The notes under the pieces are model-generated. The model ran no database searches and was not told where the DNA came from. It saw nothing but the letters and a program-made list of their open reading frames with translations. Made by a program: the position numbers and the translations under genes. From the NCBI GenBank assembly GCA_907163375.1, contig CAJQUW010007090.1, positions 248,001 through 312,000 of the forward strand: a DNA stretch of 64,000 bases. Direction: 5' to 3'. Positions 39,901-54,900 of the stretch are shown one piece after another (the stretch's first letter is position 1; each line of letters opens with the position of its first letter). Source of the stretch: Prostheceraeus crozeri. Lineage: Eukaryota > Platyhelminthes > Polycladida > Euryleptidae.

Positions 39901-42900
39901 AATGGACAAGCGAAACTCGTTCTCCATTCCCATCAGAGAAACTATGTCCTTTGTTGGTCTAATTGATTGTCTTTGTATGCCAGCGTCAACTGGAAAATCA
40001 TGTCCTTCAAGAGTGGTGCAGGGCTGCTATTAGGTTGGCACTTGGTGAATAAGGTCCCAATTCGCACCTTGGGTTCCGTTTCTTAACAAAACCGCATCGA
40101 AGCTACCCCTTTTGGTCGGTTGGGGTAACTGAGACCAAATGAAAAGATCACCTGAACATATCACAATCATCGACATTACAAGAATGGCGTTAAAACTATG
40201 TGAATTCACTGGAATGATAATTCTGTCCAATGATGCCTTTGAAAAAGCTGAAGTGAAAGCGTTCAGTTTTATATTATTATAAACCGTCACGCAACGCAGT
40301 CATGCTTCGTCCTCAGGAAATGACAAAAACTACATCTACACGTACCTCACTATATACTTCTTTACCTATTATTGAAAAGTAGAGCGTTATTCATATCTCT
40401 ATCCATCAAAATTCATGGGATTTTCATCATATAAAAAATTGAGAGGATTTTATGCTGTAAAGGTCAGTTGTTCGTAGTCTTCCGTTCCTGTCGTTTACCT
40501 ATCTTCTTTATTTCTATAGAATTTACAGAAATATATACCAGTTAATGTGATGCTTAAATAGGACCCATAATCTTGTCTCTATCCAGACGTTCTTTAATCC
40601 AACCAGATAAGGGATTACGTAGCTTATTTGATTATAATACACATTTTTTTCATGATTGCCTTCTTTCGCAAATTCTGGAATTGGCCTTTCATAAATTATG
40701 CGTGCACATTGAGAAAGGATCATCTATCTTGCCCTTCCCTGGAGAAAACGTTGTCTTGGAATAGAGCGTAGTCACTTACATTTTTATGTTAAAGTCTAAT
40801 GCTAAGTACCAGGGACACACCCACGATTTTTTTGGGGGGGGGAGGGGCGGAATGTCGACCATTTATTTATCATTGCATATTTTATATATTATTATAACAT
40901 TGCTTATTAACTAATATAATATATATCAATATTATAATAATACATGTTAATTATATATATTATTTGTATTATTTTATTATTATTATGCATTGTTTATCTT
41001 ATTTCACACATGCAGACCAATTCTCAATTGATCATCTCTTGTCATTGACAAGCTTGCAGAAAGCAGTAGGCGTTTGGGCTTCGCCTTATCACCTTATTCG
41101 TGACTTTCTAACAATGCTTCAATTTTTAGTTAATAAAGTGTTATGAATTATACCCAAAACATTTTCATTTAGATACAAAAACTGTGTTTATTCACTAATT
41201 GAACATTGAAAACTAATAGTCACAAAATTGGACGAGAAACGTACAGGTGTATTGGACGAGTATTGATGCAGAAGCATGTGTGCATTGCCTCAAGATTCCA
41301 TTATAATTGTAAAATTCTAACCCTTAATACTCGAGTCAAGCGGCAATGCTTATTTTAACTTGTTTCTGAATTCATATCAAAAATTTTCGCATGCCGCCAA
41401 ACCGCCCTCCCTCCTTCGTCACGCCCCTTCTAAATACCATTATACATGCGAAAGTCCAAATTTCGATATTCAAAGTGTGATTAAGACTACCTATTTTAAG
41501 TTTAAATCGAACGATCAATTACGCATGCAGCGCATGAGTAGCATATATTGCCTCTGAAATCATTAAAAACTGCTTGCATCTACTTAGCAATATTCATAGT
41601 ACAAAATAATGAATATCTAATGAAGTGTGATGCTGTGCAATTGTATTTTTAATTGCTTCACCTAGTAATTTCATCCACTTCTTATCCGCTCTTGAAGCCA
41701 GGGGGAGGTTTCATCTGACAGATCGGACTCTTTGATAAGATGTCCCACTGTCTTCTCGTCAATGAAATAAAAAAAACTTTCTTCTAATGCTAACAGGGGA
41801 AAGATATTTTCTTCAGTTTGAGCATCAGTTTCCTATCTGTTCGCAAAGACAGAAAACAAGTGCGTTTGTAAGAAGAATTTTATTCTGTCAGTCTAACCCA
41901 TGTCTTCTCGTGAACTCAATATTTAACTTTCTTCCCGGCTCTTACGTTCTAATTTGCCGACACACGAGGCAATGGATTCCATGTAGTTGACTTAGGAGAT
42001 GGGATCAATGTTGGCGCACAGATCCAAAGCAGAGCGTTACTGGCGCCGAATGTCTGGATTTTATTAATGTGCAAGCTTTGGAGACAATATTCCTATCAAT
42101 TCTGAAGACTTGATCAGTTGGTTAACTCTAAAGAATTGGGAATCTTTTGTCAGTTGATAACAGTGAATGAAAGAAATTTTGGATGAATCAGATCATGGCA
42201 GACAATCAACATGTAGCAATATAATGCGCCGTTCTCTTACGACAGATCACATAATGTTGAAAATATATAGGAATAATCATTTTAGAAACAGAAAATGGAG
42301 AAAAAAGAGATAAATACATTTAAAATAATGCATTTAAATTCATTAACCCTTTCGCGATCAATGTGAAATTTACAAATTCAAATATGCACCCACGATAGCT
42401 GCTGTGACACATTGACAATGATATCTTATACTTCCTGATCTTAGAGAATTTGTGAATGACGTGTTGTCAAAGTCCTGGTCAACGGGTTAAAAAATATTCT
42501 ATGTAAATAATATCGTCCCTGTATGACTTTTGATAAAAATTATAAAATGAGCTCTTTCGACCGGCTGGTTCTGCGGACCAACGCATTTGCTCATGTTCAC
42601 TTGAAGTGCAGCTGTTAAAGAAAAATAGTCAATATTTTTTACTTAAGTCTTAACTTTCACAAAGGGTGACAGTACCGATTTTTTTTAAAAAGAATCATGA
42701 TATCAGATAAAACAAAACGAAAAATCTTAGGAAATCATTAAAGTGTTCTATTTAACCGTATGCTCTATCTCGTGGGGAAATTCACTTTGCATTCCGAGTT
42801 GATTTTGTCATAAGTGGCAATATTTCGAAATTTCAAATGCATTTTCTGCATTATTTAACACTTGGAAATGCAAAGATAAGAGATTTGAGCGAAAATAATC

Positions 42901-45900
42901 TGAAATGTCTTCTGAAATTATGCGCACGAGTAAAAGACGCGATCGCGAAAGGATGCCTTGATTCGATATATAATCCTGGGGAAATTATAAAATGATGTTT
43001 CTTTATATGATGACGACATATTTCAACATTTGACCAAAATTATTTTCCTGTCAAGACAGTAAACATGAAGATAACTTTGGTCAACGCCATGTACAACAAC
43101 ATCATATTATCATTTGGCATTCCGAAATTTCTTGCAGATTATTTCGAATGTGATTTGCGAAGAGGATGTTGCCACACATATAGACATGACTTTTATCATT
43201 AGTTCGAGCATGTTATCCATGCAGATAAAGACTCTGATAGCTATCACGACTGCACAAAAATAGATTGCATTCATACAGGCCTATATCATGTATATATCGT
43301 ATTTATCTCATAAAGCACTCATAAAGCATCAATTAGAGAAACATGCAAACCACAAACGCTAAGGAATTGAAAGTTTCAATCAAATGTTGGCAAATGTATC
43401 TTTTCGAGAGCCAAGTAGGCCGTAATAGTGAAGCCAACTTAACCATGCTATAAGACCAGTTCAAAACAAAGTTCAAATTGCCTTCAAAACAACATTTCCA
43501 GATCAGTCGCTGGAATATGACCTATGAGGTTGGCCGAAATTTACCCCGTTTGAGGCAAAAAAGATTAAAAAAAATAAGCAAAATCGTTACTTGTTTAAGT
43601 TTATTCAGCATTAACATCAGTACGGTTGTCATCCATTACTAAGTCATATAATACATTAATAATATAATATGAAATCATTGCTATAAGTTACTATTGCATC
43701 CTGGTCCTTAGTATGAGATGTGCAATTAGCATAATAATAGAAGTTTCGGCAGCTATACTTCTTTTACCATACTACTCTCAGTAGTGCTACTCTAAGGTAG
43801 TGCGCCTGTGATAATTGATAAATGCAGCATTTTGTAAACAAAATGTGAATGGTATAATTAAATACTGAGCATTTTTTTTTGAACTGAAGATGCAACTGAG
43901 TATTACTGTGTAATCATGTAAGAATATTTAGACAAGTATGTAGTAATGTCAGTATTTAAAGGATAGAAAGGCCTTTTCGGAGAACATAATCGGCATCCAC
44001 CTTTTTACCAGTCATAATGCAGTCAGACATAAATTCTTCATTACTCCATACGTCATAACTTCATAGAATTACATCCCATACCTTTCATTAAGTTAGCATT
44101 TCTTAAGAAAAATATCTTCGCTGATATTAAGCTCATCAATTTCAATGAGGTGATTTCTTATTATGATAACGTAATAGCGTCAACAGAAGTCCTCATGCAT
44201 CATGCCAATGAAAGGAAGATTTTAAAAATTGTCGAATACTGACATCGCATCGTTTCAGAAATTATATTTAATATCATCAAATATGTGCTCAATTGTATCG
44301 GACAAAGTGGTGTAAGTAAAGTAAAAAATAGATTCAGTGGCTCCCTCAGTAACTGGAAGATGTTTGTAACCCAGAAGTACGAGACACGTGAATTCAAGGC
44401 ATTCTCATACGATGATGAAATTCATCCCAGCAGTCATTTGCAACAGAATATAATGCTTACTAATTTGAATACATGTACTTAATTGAAGTAGTCCTGATGA
44501 GGACTGATGGGGTTCTCCAATCCGCAGGTGTACAAATGCAATGCTCTTGCATACATTGGATAAAGCAGTTCTTAAAAGAACTCAATGGAGATTTCTCGTG
44601 GCAACGAGTTACGACGTAAAATTGATTATGTTGTGCCCAAAAACCCATAGACAATAACTGGTAAAAATTGAAATTTCGAGACTTGTGACACTTCTCATTC
44701 TTACTAACATAGATTCCAAACAATGCCGCATACACGTTCAACAAAGATGTCTAATATACTGTACCGACTACAGATGTTGGCAGTGCTACACACTATGACT
44801 ATGACTATAACTACACAATGTTGATAATGGAAAGAATCTATTTGTTATCACAGGTTTCTTTATACGCCTATAATACTTCATGAAATTCAACATTTCTTCA
44901 TTTGTTCTTCATTTGAAATACGATACTTCGACCACTACTTCAGCTACCGATTAAGGGATATTAAACATAATACTGCAGTCCGTCAGTCATCAGCAGGTAC
45001 TTGTCTAGTTGTGCTTCGACCCCAGACCTGAGTACTCATACCCAGACGTGCGGGGTCCCACACATTATGACTGACAAAATACTCAATAGGTAATTATATG
45101 TTTGGAAAGATCTGTCAAAAAGATGCATCAGACATCATGCAAATGCTGCGCTTCCCATAATTAAACTCATCGTGTCATTAATCCTCGATTCACATAAGCA
45201 TGTAATCATTGTGTGATAAAAATGCAATCCGCCATACTCCATCTCATTCAACGTGACCTAACAAGGGGAGCTCTCTCATTTCCCTTCGGCCACTCCAAGC
45301 ATTCTGTACTCTCTCTTCACGACCCCATGAAACGTGTAATTGAAATTTACATTAGTATATTTACATATTGATATATTTAGGTGAAATGAAGTCATGTACC
45401 GCATTTCCTCTAACAAACGCCGCCTCTAGTAAGCGCCGCACCTCTGAGAGAAAATTAGAAGACAATGACTACATGTAAGTGTAGCACAAATCTCTTCCAT
45501 TTAGCTAAAAAACAAAGATATAGTTTATGATATATAGTTATGACACTGCTCTGATTTTAGTCTTTATCATAAGTCACATAATCTAAGGTTAACACTCAAC
45601 CTCACACTCGAACCATTTCGATAGTTAATTATCTTCTATACGTCTAATTTCATATTGCCATCGACATCAGATTCTGATTTAGATTTAGATTCGGTAACTT
45701 ATTAGAGTTGCATGTAACGGTGAGCACTGAGTCATGCCATGACCCATCAAGCTCATGTTTTGTGTGATTCTCGCCTTCAAAGAAATAGCAGATAGAAACA
45801 CTATACCGGTAATTCAAAGAAATTAGCCCCATCCTGTGTTCAATCAGCACCGAAGCAAACACGCCTTGTCGGCAATGGAGGAAGAATACTTGATGACTTT

Positions 45901-48900
45901 TCAGTTCTTATTGACACCTATCCGAAAAGGTCATCTTGTTATTCAAATTGGAAATTTCATGTGGAAATCGTATAATTTAATAAACGCCGCCATCTATTAA
46001 GCGACGCACTTAGAAGAGGGTGATTGTAAATATATGCCACGGGCCACGGCGTTCATTAGAGGAAATGCGGTAGCTTGATGATTGATTACTACTTTTCCAT
46101 TTTTAGATATAGTCTCATAAAGAAGATAACATGAAATTTTAAGTTCCGACCATAAAATCCTCATTTTCATAGAACAATTTAAATCTTGCGATGGATGCAT
46201 ACAACTCTAACCGTCGAAAATCAATATTCATCATATTACGCAACAAAAGTTAGAGAAATTTCGTATCTCGCAGACGTTCACAACTTACCTTCATTTCCAT
46301 GAGCTCCATATTATCCCACGTTTGAAAAACTTCCGCATTCAAAGATTTGTAACGTTTAGCATTTTCTGCAACACAGGAAGAAATTATAAGCAATCACAGA
46401 AAGTTAGATGTGCGATTTACGAATTCTACTCTCTCCTGCAGCATAATAGAAGTGAAGAATCATTCGATGGCTTGTTGTAGGTGTTGATGTATTGACGGTT
46501 ACCGTGTCTTCCATTTGAAAATATTATCAGGAAATGATGCAAGTCATTACCGTCCTTTTCACAACAATAATCGGTCAGTACACGCAAAACACGATGCATT
46601 TCGCATTACGGAATAAACTCCTGAATATCTGACATCACGTTTGATTGAAAATGATCTTCTCAACATATTCAAAAGTTGAAAAATGAAAAATGATGTGTTC
46701 ATGCAAGAAAGGAAGTCATTTGTTTTTAGAATTTATCATAATTGCTAATTTATCTGTTTGAAGTAGTCACAAACAATGTCAATGGCCATGCGTTCTCCAG
46801 ACGGAATTCAATATTCTAACTATTCTCGATGCGCAATCCGGCAATCAATCTTCACAAGCATGAATTAATGATAAGAAAATATTTATTTGTCAGTAGTATG
46901 CATAAAATATAGAGTGTAGTGACTAGTGGTTTGGAGAAATATGGTACAGTGAATACTTTATCATTTCCAGAATGCAGTAAAGACTTAGAGCGATTAAATA
47001 CTTAAAATATTCAATTATAGTTGTATGAGAGCGAATATTGACATTGAAGGCGCTTGGTCATCTCACACACACGCCCACGCGCATGCGCAATCTAAGATAC
47101 CTTCCTCAACATATTTATTGAATAAAGATAACTGCTATCTATGCTATCGCGTGATAGGTCTGCCAACTCCGGATCTCATGACATCTAGCGAATTAAAACG
47201 TGTCATTCAGATCATTCTCAAAAGCTTTTCTTACAAATATTTGAACTTTTTAAAATTTCTGTGATGAAGATAAGACATGAATGCAAACATAGACTCCACA
47301 TTGGACTTCATTTATTTACTAGATTAAACAGTCAGAAGACACTCCGATGAAAAAATGTTGATGCTACAAAAAATGTTTTAAGAAATGAGCAATCAATTTA
47401 TTATTTAATCAGCCTATTTATTATTTATTCAATCAATTATTTAATACGAAGGAAAGTAGATATTTTAGTTTAAGACAGACGTTGCAGGCATATGTGTTTC
47501 AGTTCTTTTTGAAAACAAAAACATCAATAAGGTGATGTATGTGAAAATTCTAATCGGAGAGTTATAAAAATTGATATGTTAAAATACGAGGCCATTCAGC
47601 TGTTGAAATAGATTCAGGCGAGAGAATCAGTCTGGAAACACTGTTCACAGCGGTCGGGCTACATTTTGGAACAATTCTGGCTGGGAAGATTATCTTGTGA
47701 TTATGGAAGCAGATGGAGCTCATGGAGACATACGTATTTTAACATTGCTGCTCTTTGAGAACCAATAATTGCATATATCCATCCAATCAATTCTTTCAAC
47801 ATTTTGAAGTGATCTCTCAGTACGTGTGGCGATTTAGCTAAGAACTTCAATGAAATAGAGAATCAATCAATTTGAATTATTCAAAAGCATTTGTGAATAA
47901 GGGACTCAAAATTTTGAATTGTTATTAAAAGTACAAAGATTTCCGAAAGAGAACCACGTCAATATTAGAGGAGTCCACACCAAAAGTGCAATTATGTTTA
48001 TCTAACAATAGTTATGGCCAATTAGGGCTGAATTGCCTCTCCGATGATCTCGAAGGCTGAATTCCCTCAATGAACACTACATACTACCACCACTACAAGA
48101 TTGAATGAAGAAATGTTTTACAGAACATATTTCATCAAGACATTAGTACAATCCTGGTGACGCCTAGATAGAAAGTGCACTCTATAAGTGGTTTTGATTT
48201 ATTATTTGCCTATTTTGTCATAAAATCAATGCTTGCCTAATAGATTGCCTAGAAACAAGTTCACGTGCTCTGCAGAGTTTTCAAATCCATTACATTTAAT
48301 TCGAAATCCACTCACATTAGATTTCCATTTCTCTTGATGTTATTGTTTTGCTGACGTGTATCGCGCAATATATTACTTCGGAGGCAGGATTCACATTAGA
48401 CAATTAGATATAAGAAATCAGTTGTAGTGTTTCTCCTTCCTTTGAATCGTACCGTGGTTGAGTAAACAAAATCAATTGTAATATTCTATAATGACATCAA
48501 TTATGGATTGGAAAGCTGATGTATAGCTTTAGAGCTGTTTGTAAATCACAGTTGCGCCGACGATATAATGATTACCATTCTTCTTCATCACTGCTCGAAT
48601 CTGCATCAAGCAACTTCATGAGATTTCGTTTATTGTTTTCGTCTCACATTTACGACGGAGAAATACACATCTGAAGAAAATCTGTTAAGACGCCATAATA
48701 TCAAGTAAGCACAATTGTTCAATATGCCTTCAGCTCAAAATGTTTCAACTGTCTTCTCCAGGGTACAAGCAGAATTTTGCTGCAGCAAAAATTCCATTTT
48801 AGGAGATATATGTTTAGTAATATTCGTGATTTCCGTTGCAGGAATTTATATCTAGGCCTACTTTTGTCATCAATCAGCAATTTTAACATTGAATCCAAAA

Positions 48901-51900
48901 TTCATGAAACTAAGTTCAACAAAGAGAATTAGAAATATACAATTAATCATAAATCAGCAGGTTCTTGTTGACCTTGTCTTCGTTTTATTGAACTTCACTG
49001 TAATCAAGTCAATGATGATGATGACTAATAAAATATGTGTAATATGCAAAATTATTCTTTAAGCTGCAAGAAACCAAGATATTGATAGAAACCAAGATAA
49101 CCCTGTAGATAACAATATTTTCACAGTTCTACCGTACGCTTTCATCGATAGCATATATCATAAGATGCCCTAATCACTTTGTGATTAAGACATGAAATAA
49201 TTGCAGCGTAAGCATTCACACTATTTTCATCTTTATTAACGCGTTGCTGCAACAGAGATATTAACTGCTTAAATCAAATTGAGTAATAGAAAATAACAGA
49301 GTAAGATTCAGACTGCGAGATTTGACGCACATGTCAATAAAATGGAATGGTCTGGGTTGAAATTTCCGCTGTCTCTTTTCAAACTTAGGTACCTACTTTA
49401 TACAGAACTGATTCCATTCTGGGGCGACCGCACAGAAACAGTGTTAGATATATAGTTGTTAGTGACAATGTAATTTCAATGGGTGAATCTTACTGTTAGA
49501 GATTTGTTAGCCTAACAGTGTTTCTGTGCGGTCGACCCTGGTTGACTAGGTACCGGTGTCGGATGAACAGCATGCTGGCATACACACTAGAATGTCTGAC
49601 TATGGACTGAACTTCTTACGATCCACTATATAGCGTTGCAACAGCTACAAGTTGACACAAGGTTATCCACTCGCAACGGTTGGTAGGGATATTTCATGTA
49701 GGATCTTATCTTTATTAGGCCTATCATGTTTATTTTAGGATTGATGCATCGATAGTTTTCTAACTATTTTAGTAAAATCCATTCGGCTTGGATATTCGAA
49801 ATGCAAGTTTACAGGGTAGTCTGATACGTAGACCTATCTGTAGATCCATGAAAGTAAGGAGTGCTTTGTTTTATGTTTTCTAATAACATACGAAACTACC
49901 CTTGGGTGGTAGGCTCCCTTGGAGACGCTAAGACTTGATGTACATATAGGTAGAACTATCATACATTACAGAACGGCAGACCTACAGTGGAACAGAATGT
50001 CCCCCAACCAAGCTGCTAAGGGTTCTCAGTCAGATAAGTTTATCAAAGAAAGATCAGTCCTATGGGAATTATTACGAGAAATAAGGGAATATGGGAACTT
50101 TTAGAAATCCTGTGAGAATGGGAATTCCCATTGGAATCCAAGCCACTGACTGCTTTACACTCGACAGTCATGTTTTCTTCCGTATCACTTTATGCAAAAG
50201 AAGTTTAAGAATATGCCTTGTATCATTTTTCTTTTATAAATAAATAGCAATCAACCAAGTTTTCTGCAATTTATAAGTTTGCTGAACTTTCAAATATTTC
50301 AACCAACTTTTCAGAAGAGAATTATTTACGGAAAAACACTATTCAAATATCATACATGGGGAGCAACATGGAAAGATAAGCTATATAACATCTGCACACG
50401 AACTAGCATTGGCGGAAAGCATGGAGTTTGAAGGGAGGAAAGTGGACGTCTTTGATATCTGTTTCATATTGTCGACAAAATCGAAGACACTGTTGCCAAC
50501 ACAAAGCATGGCTTGAGAAGCCCACATGAGGTACGTTCTGTGCGTGAAGAAGGTCTGTTAAGGCCCTTTTTATAAAGCCAATTCCTTATTATTATTTTGT
50601 TGCTACCTGATGCCAAAATATTCACCAAGGTACAGTTAATGTTGGCACTGCTTTTCAAAGTAAATAGCTGTTAAGATATTTTGTCTTAGGGAGAAACATG
50701 ATTGATGAACAGTAAAACTGACAACTATGAAATAAAGAGAACTTATAAAATGTAATATAAGAATCAACAACTTATCAAACTTTTAGTCTTCATTACATCT
50801 CTAAGGATACATTGCCCTTTGATATAAAATGCCCTTTTTGCGCTTTCCAGAGGTAGAGCGAACAAGCGAACAAGCGAATTATTCTAAGAATTTTGCTTAT
50901 TTTGACTACACGATTTACTAGTACTTATATACTATTACTACTTTATAGTATCACAACATAGTGCTTGGTTGAACGACAAGACTCAACTATGATCTTTTCT
51001 CGAAAATTTTTAAAAACCGGAAAATGTCTTTTTTATCTGTATACAAAACATCAGCTAATGATAAGATAGGATTCTTCCGAGGGTCTCTCCTAAAGCTGAA
51101 TGGTGATGCTCAGCTGATAATATGAAGTGCTGCAAAGTGTAAAGGAATGAATCTCTTTTGCAAAGAGAGCTTGGCTTAACAAAATAGTGTAATGCTGACG
51201 CAAAACGAGCCTACGACTGCAGCGAGGATTCGGTCTCTGTTTACGAAATTTCCCCGTGGTTTATCATCTTCTTAAATTATAAGACACGAAAGTGAGATCA
51301 CTTTTTGTGGTTAAGTTCATATTTAATAGGTGCTATAAGTATTATAGTTTATAAGCAAATGAATTCAAGTTGACAATGAATTTAATATTTATCTAGTTGA
51401 TTTTGTTTGTATCTTGACTTAAATTGTTAATTGTGTGAGTGATGGAAGGATCGGAGTCAAGTAACTTTGGTAAAGGTGGTAAACTTTAATTGAATTGCTG
51501 ATGTAATTATTTTCTGTCAACATGCATGGACCATTATCATAGACTAACACATTGGTAGGGTTACAGTGCATTAGTTTTCAACAGAAATCGTACATGCGAA
51601 AATATCGTGATACAAAACAGTCATGTAAAAAATTTTTAGAATTGGAATTTAAGAATGTGACTGGTTGCATTCGGCTACATTCTACCATTATCAATTCATG
51701 GAGGGACATGTCAGTTTAGTCCGCGAAGTTAATGTGAAATAAAGATCGCTTTTGTTTCAAAACGCTTAATCAAGGGCGGATTTGGTCCATAGGTTTATTA
51801 ATGCGATGACGCTGTCTCAGAGTCGAAGAGGTATTTCTTCAATGTGTTTAGCATAGAAAGCATCCATAGATCACGTGCCTTCATATGAGGCTACGCTAGC

Positions 51901-54900
51901 ACAGCTACGTGTTAATGATAGCGCTACTTTACTGCAGATTACGATTCAGTGAGCGTCAGTTAACCATCACTAGGGTGACACACTGTGTTTATTGATTTTT
52001 CACGGTTGCCTAGACGATGCGTTATTCCAATTGATTCGTTCAGTTGACGTGCAACTGTATTGTATATTGTTATTGTATAGGCTGGATAAATAGTATTTTT
52101 TTGCTTTTCTGGATGTTTCGTAACTGCTAGTAACATATGACTGATTTTGCAGGACTTACGGGACATCATCTGTAGAAATTGAATTTGAGACAGAACGTTA
52201 CGCGGTGTACGCTTAGTAAATAGCAGCATCTGACGCGTGATCATTCTTTATACAGGACCTACGGGGCATCATCTATAGAAACTGACTGAGACAAATTACT
52301 AAATTGTATTTCAGCGCGGTTAAATAGACGCTGTTACGTATGATAGATCCGTATTTATTTGAATAAGTGTCAGTCCACGTAGTTCACTTGGGGCAGCGCT
52401 TAGTCCGCGATAAGAAAAGGTTGAGAAACACTGCAATAAACTGATCGAATGAAATCCCTTGAAGTGCACTGAGTAAAGAATCATCTACAAGAAGTAAATA
52501 TCAGAAAATAATTCTTGTCTGTAAATTGAAAATTTCATTCAATAGTGGTTAAAGCAATAAAATGCTGATTTTTCGTAGCATTATTCAGCATTTTCATTTG
52601 CCGTAATATTCAAACATGATAAAGGTCACGGATATTGAATAATCTGTTTCATTAGAGCAGAAGCAGCAGCAGTTTCACATCGATTCAGACAGAAAAAACT
52701 TGCCAGCTCACTACAAATTCTCTGAGGAACGATAATTCCAATAAATGCTTGCCCCATCTATTCAAATGCTATGACATGGATAAGCAGTTTATTACAATGC
52801 AATGCAGATAACACAAAAGCAAAAGAAATGTCGCAACATTCATCAGAAGGAAGAAATCCGTGTATCAGAGTGAGAAAGTTTACTATTAGAAAGTGAACTG
52901 ACTATTCCATCTCAAATCAAAGGAACATGTGAAAGATTCGTCGAGAAATTTTGAATTGTGCATCTCCATTCTTCGTCAGTGAGATAGTGAGAGGCAAAGA
53001 GAAGAGAGCGCAGGATCAGGAGGAGAATGAGAATATACATGAGCGTTTGATTTTTGTAAGCGTCAATGGGTAAGGAGAATTGCAAAATCCGGCCTTGGTT
53101 ATCTTTGCACACATTTCAGGAGCATAATGCATCTGTTAAGCATAAACATAAACTGAGATTTGTTTAGTCACAATTGCAGTGACTAAACTCTTGAATTCTA
53201 AATTGATTTTCGAAAGCTGGACGAAACGCTTACTTCAATCGCTCCCTATGTGCGGATAAAAAAGGCGTGCTGATAATGCCTCAACAACTATAGGCCTATC
53301 ACTAAGACAATTCATTGAGGTATCCCAAACGCCATGCAATTGCAGATGACAGGATGTGAAGGTTTGCATCAAAGGAATACAACATTAGATTGTGTTGAAG
53401 ATAGAATATTTTAATATTCTAAATATAACATTAATCGTGTTATTTTGCGAGTGCATGTAGAAACGCTATGTAGGGCCATTAACCTAATACAACAATAACA
53501 GAGTTTTTCAAGCTACTTGATTGATCGACTGAAGGTAGTGCTCATTTCTTTTGATATTAACTCTTCCTCGCGAGCTTTCATACCGCACTATTCGTACAAC
53601 TTAGTTAGTAGAATAGATTTCAAATAGAAATCTGAAAATGTAGTCATCTGCAAATTACAGAAGTACAAACAACCTTACATGAAGTCGAATTAAATACCGT
53701 TCGCATCTTGTCTCCGACCCTCGACGTGTTCACAGACTCATTGTCCGGCTCAAATTGAAATAACATTCCAAACCTATACACTGCAGTGTGCAGGTAGAAA
53801 TCCTTAACCTACTTCACGTACACTACAACTCAAGTATATTGCGACCATCGGGAGACACTTCATCCAAATAAGATCTAGCTCTATCCATGCCAATCACAGA
53901 TATTTACATTTTAGTCATCATGGATATGTACATTTTGTATATTGTAAATACCAGCATGTGTTGTTTACAAGTTAATTGCGGTTATAATTTGTCACTAACT
54001 TTGAGGAAACTTGATGTTTCAATCACTAGCTCAAAAGTTTCCTAGAGTGGGGACTAAAAATCATAGACCTCCTGCTATTATTTTTTTTTGCAGTTGCTGC
54101 AAAAAAAGCGAGAACTGCTTTTTTTGCAGATATCTGTGAGAAACGAGAAGGGGGCTCATCTTTTATCGCTGCGAGGGAAACAAATAGCGTGAGATTGATA
54201 AGAAGTTTACTGAAAATTGTGCAATCAGCTTGGACATTGTGACATGGCGTGAGACCAGTCAATGTTGCATAACAGCTGGCTGAAGCGATGCCTCCTGTCC
54301 GCCTCACAGAGGCGATGCTTATTGGAGGCCGTGAATACTTACTGGACCCGAAGGTCTCCGGACCAATAAGACAACCTGTTCGAAAATAAGGTCTTCATTC
54401 GTGATCCTTGTACACGCTGAGCAGATTGTGTAGTTGGAAACTGAGGTGTGTAATTACTGACGCTTCGTGTTTCATAAAACAGAGTAACTCATTGATTAAA
54501 CAAAGATTATTTACATCAATACAATTAACTAGAGAATCAAACCAAAGCACAAAAAACAATCATTGATTCCCACTCTCTCTGAAGATGATGCGTTGTGCGC
54601 ACTGAAAGCGCTTAGAGAATTTGGTGTTTTCTCTTCTGACCGAAACAGCAATCGGTGATGGGGTCATCCTCTAACCTAACTAATTATGCTTCTGACCCTT
54701 TGTTTCATTCAACCACAAATAAAATAAATACTAAGAATTAGAGAGATCATTGAAATTAAAGACTCATTGACTGAAGTTCTGCAAGTCTGGTCGGGATGGA
54801 CAAAAAATTCTCATCTTTGCGTGGGGCACGGATATTCGTAGTGCATTGGATTTCGTGATTTCAATGCTAACTGAACTGCAGCATTTTGATAAATATTTCA

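Larger units (their letters stand above)
38181..46288 (-). other. Intron 3 (about 8.1 kb)
   Basis: GTAAGT donor and CTCTACAG acceptor. It holds the LINE at 38.5-40.3 kb, a TIR element at 45.4-46.1 kb and a possible element at 42.35-42.95 kb. A very AT-rich patch lies at 40865-40990. The rest shows nothing recognised. Confidence 0.8.

Noticed and set aside
52912-53112. Small membrane protein frame on the minus strand
   Set aside because: A hydrophobic stretch is expected by chance in T-rich DNA; no supporting context.
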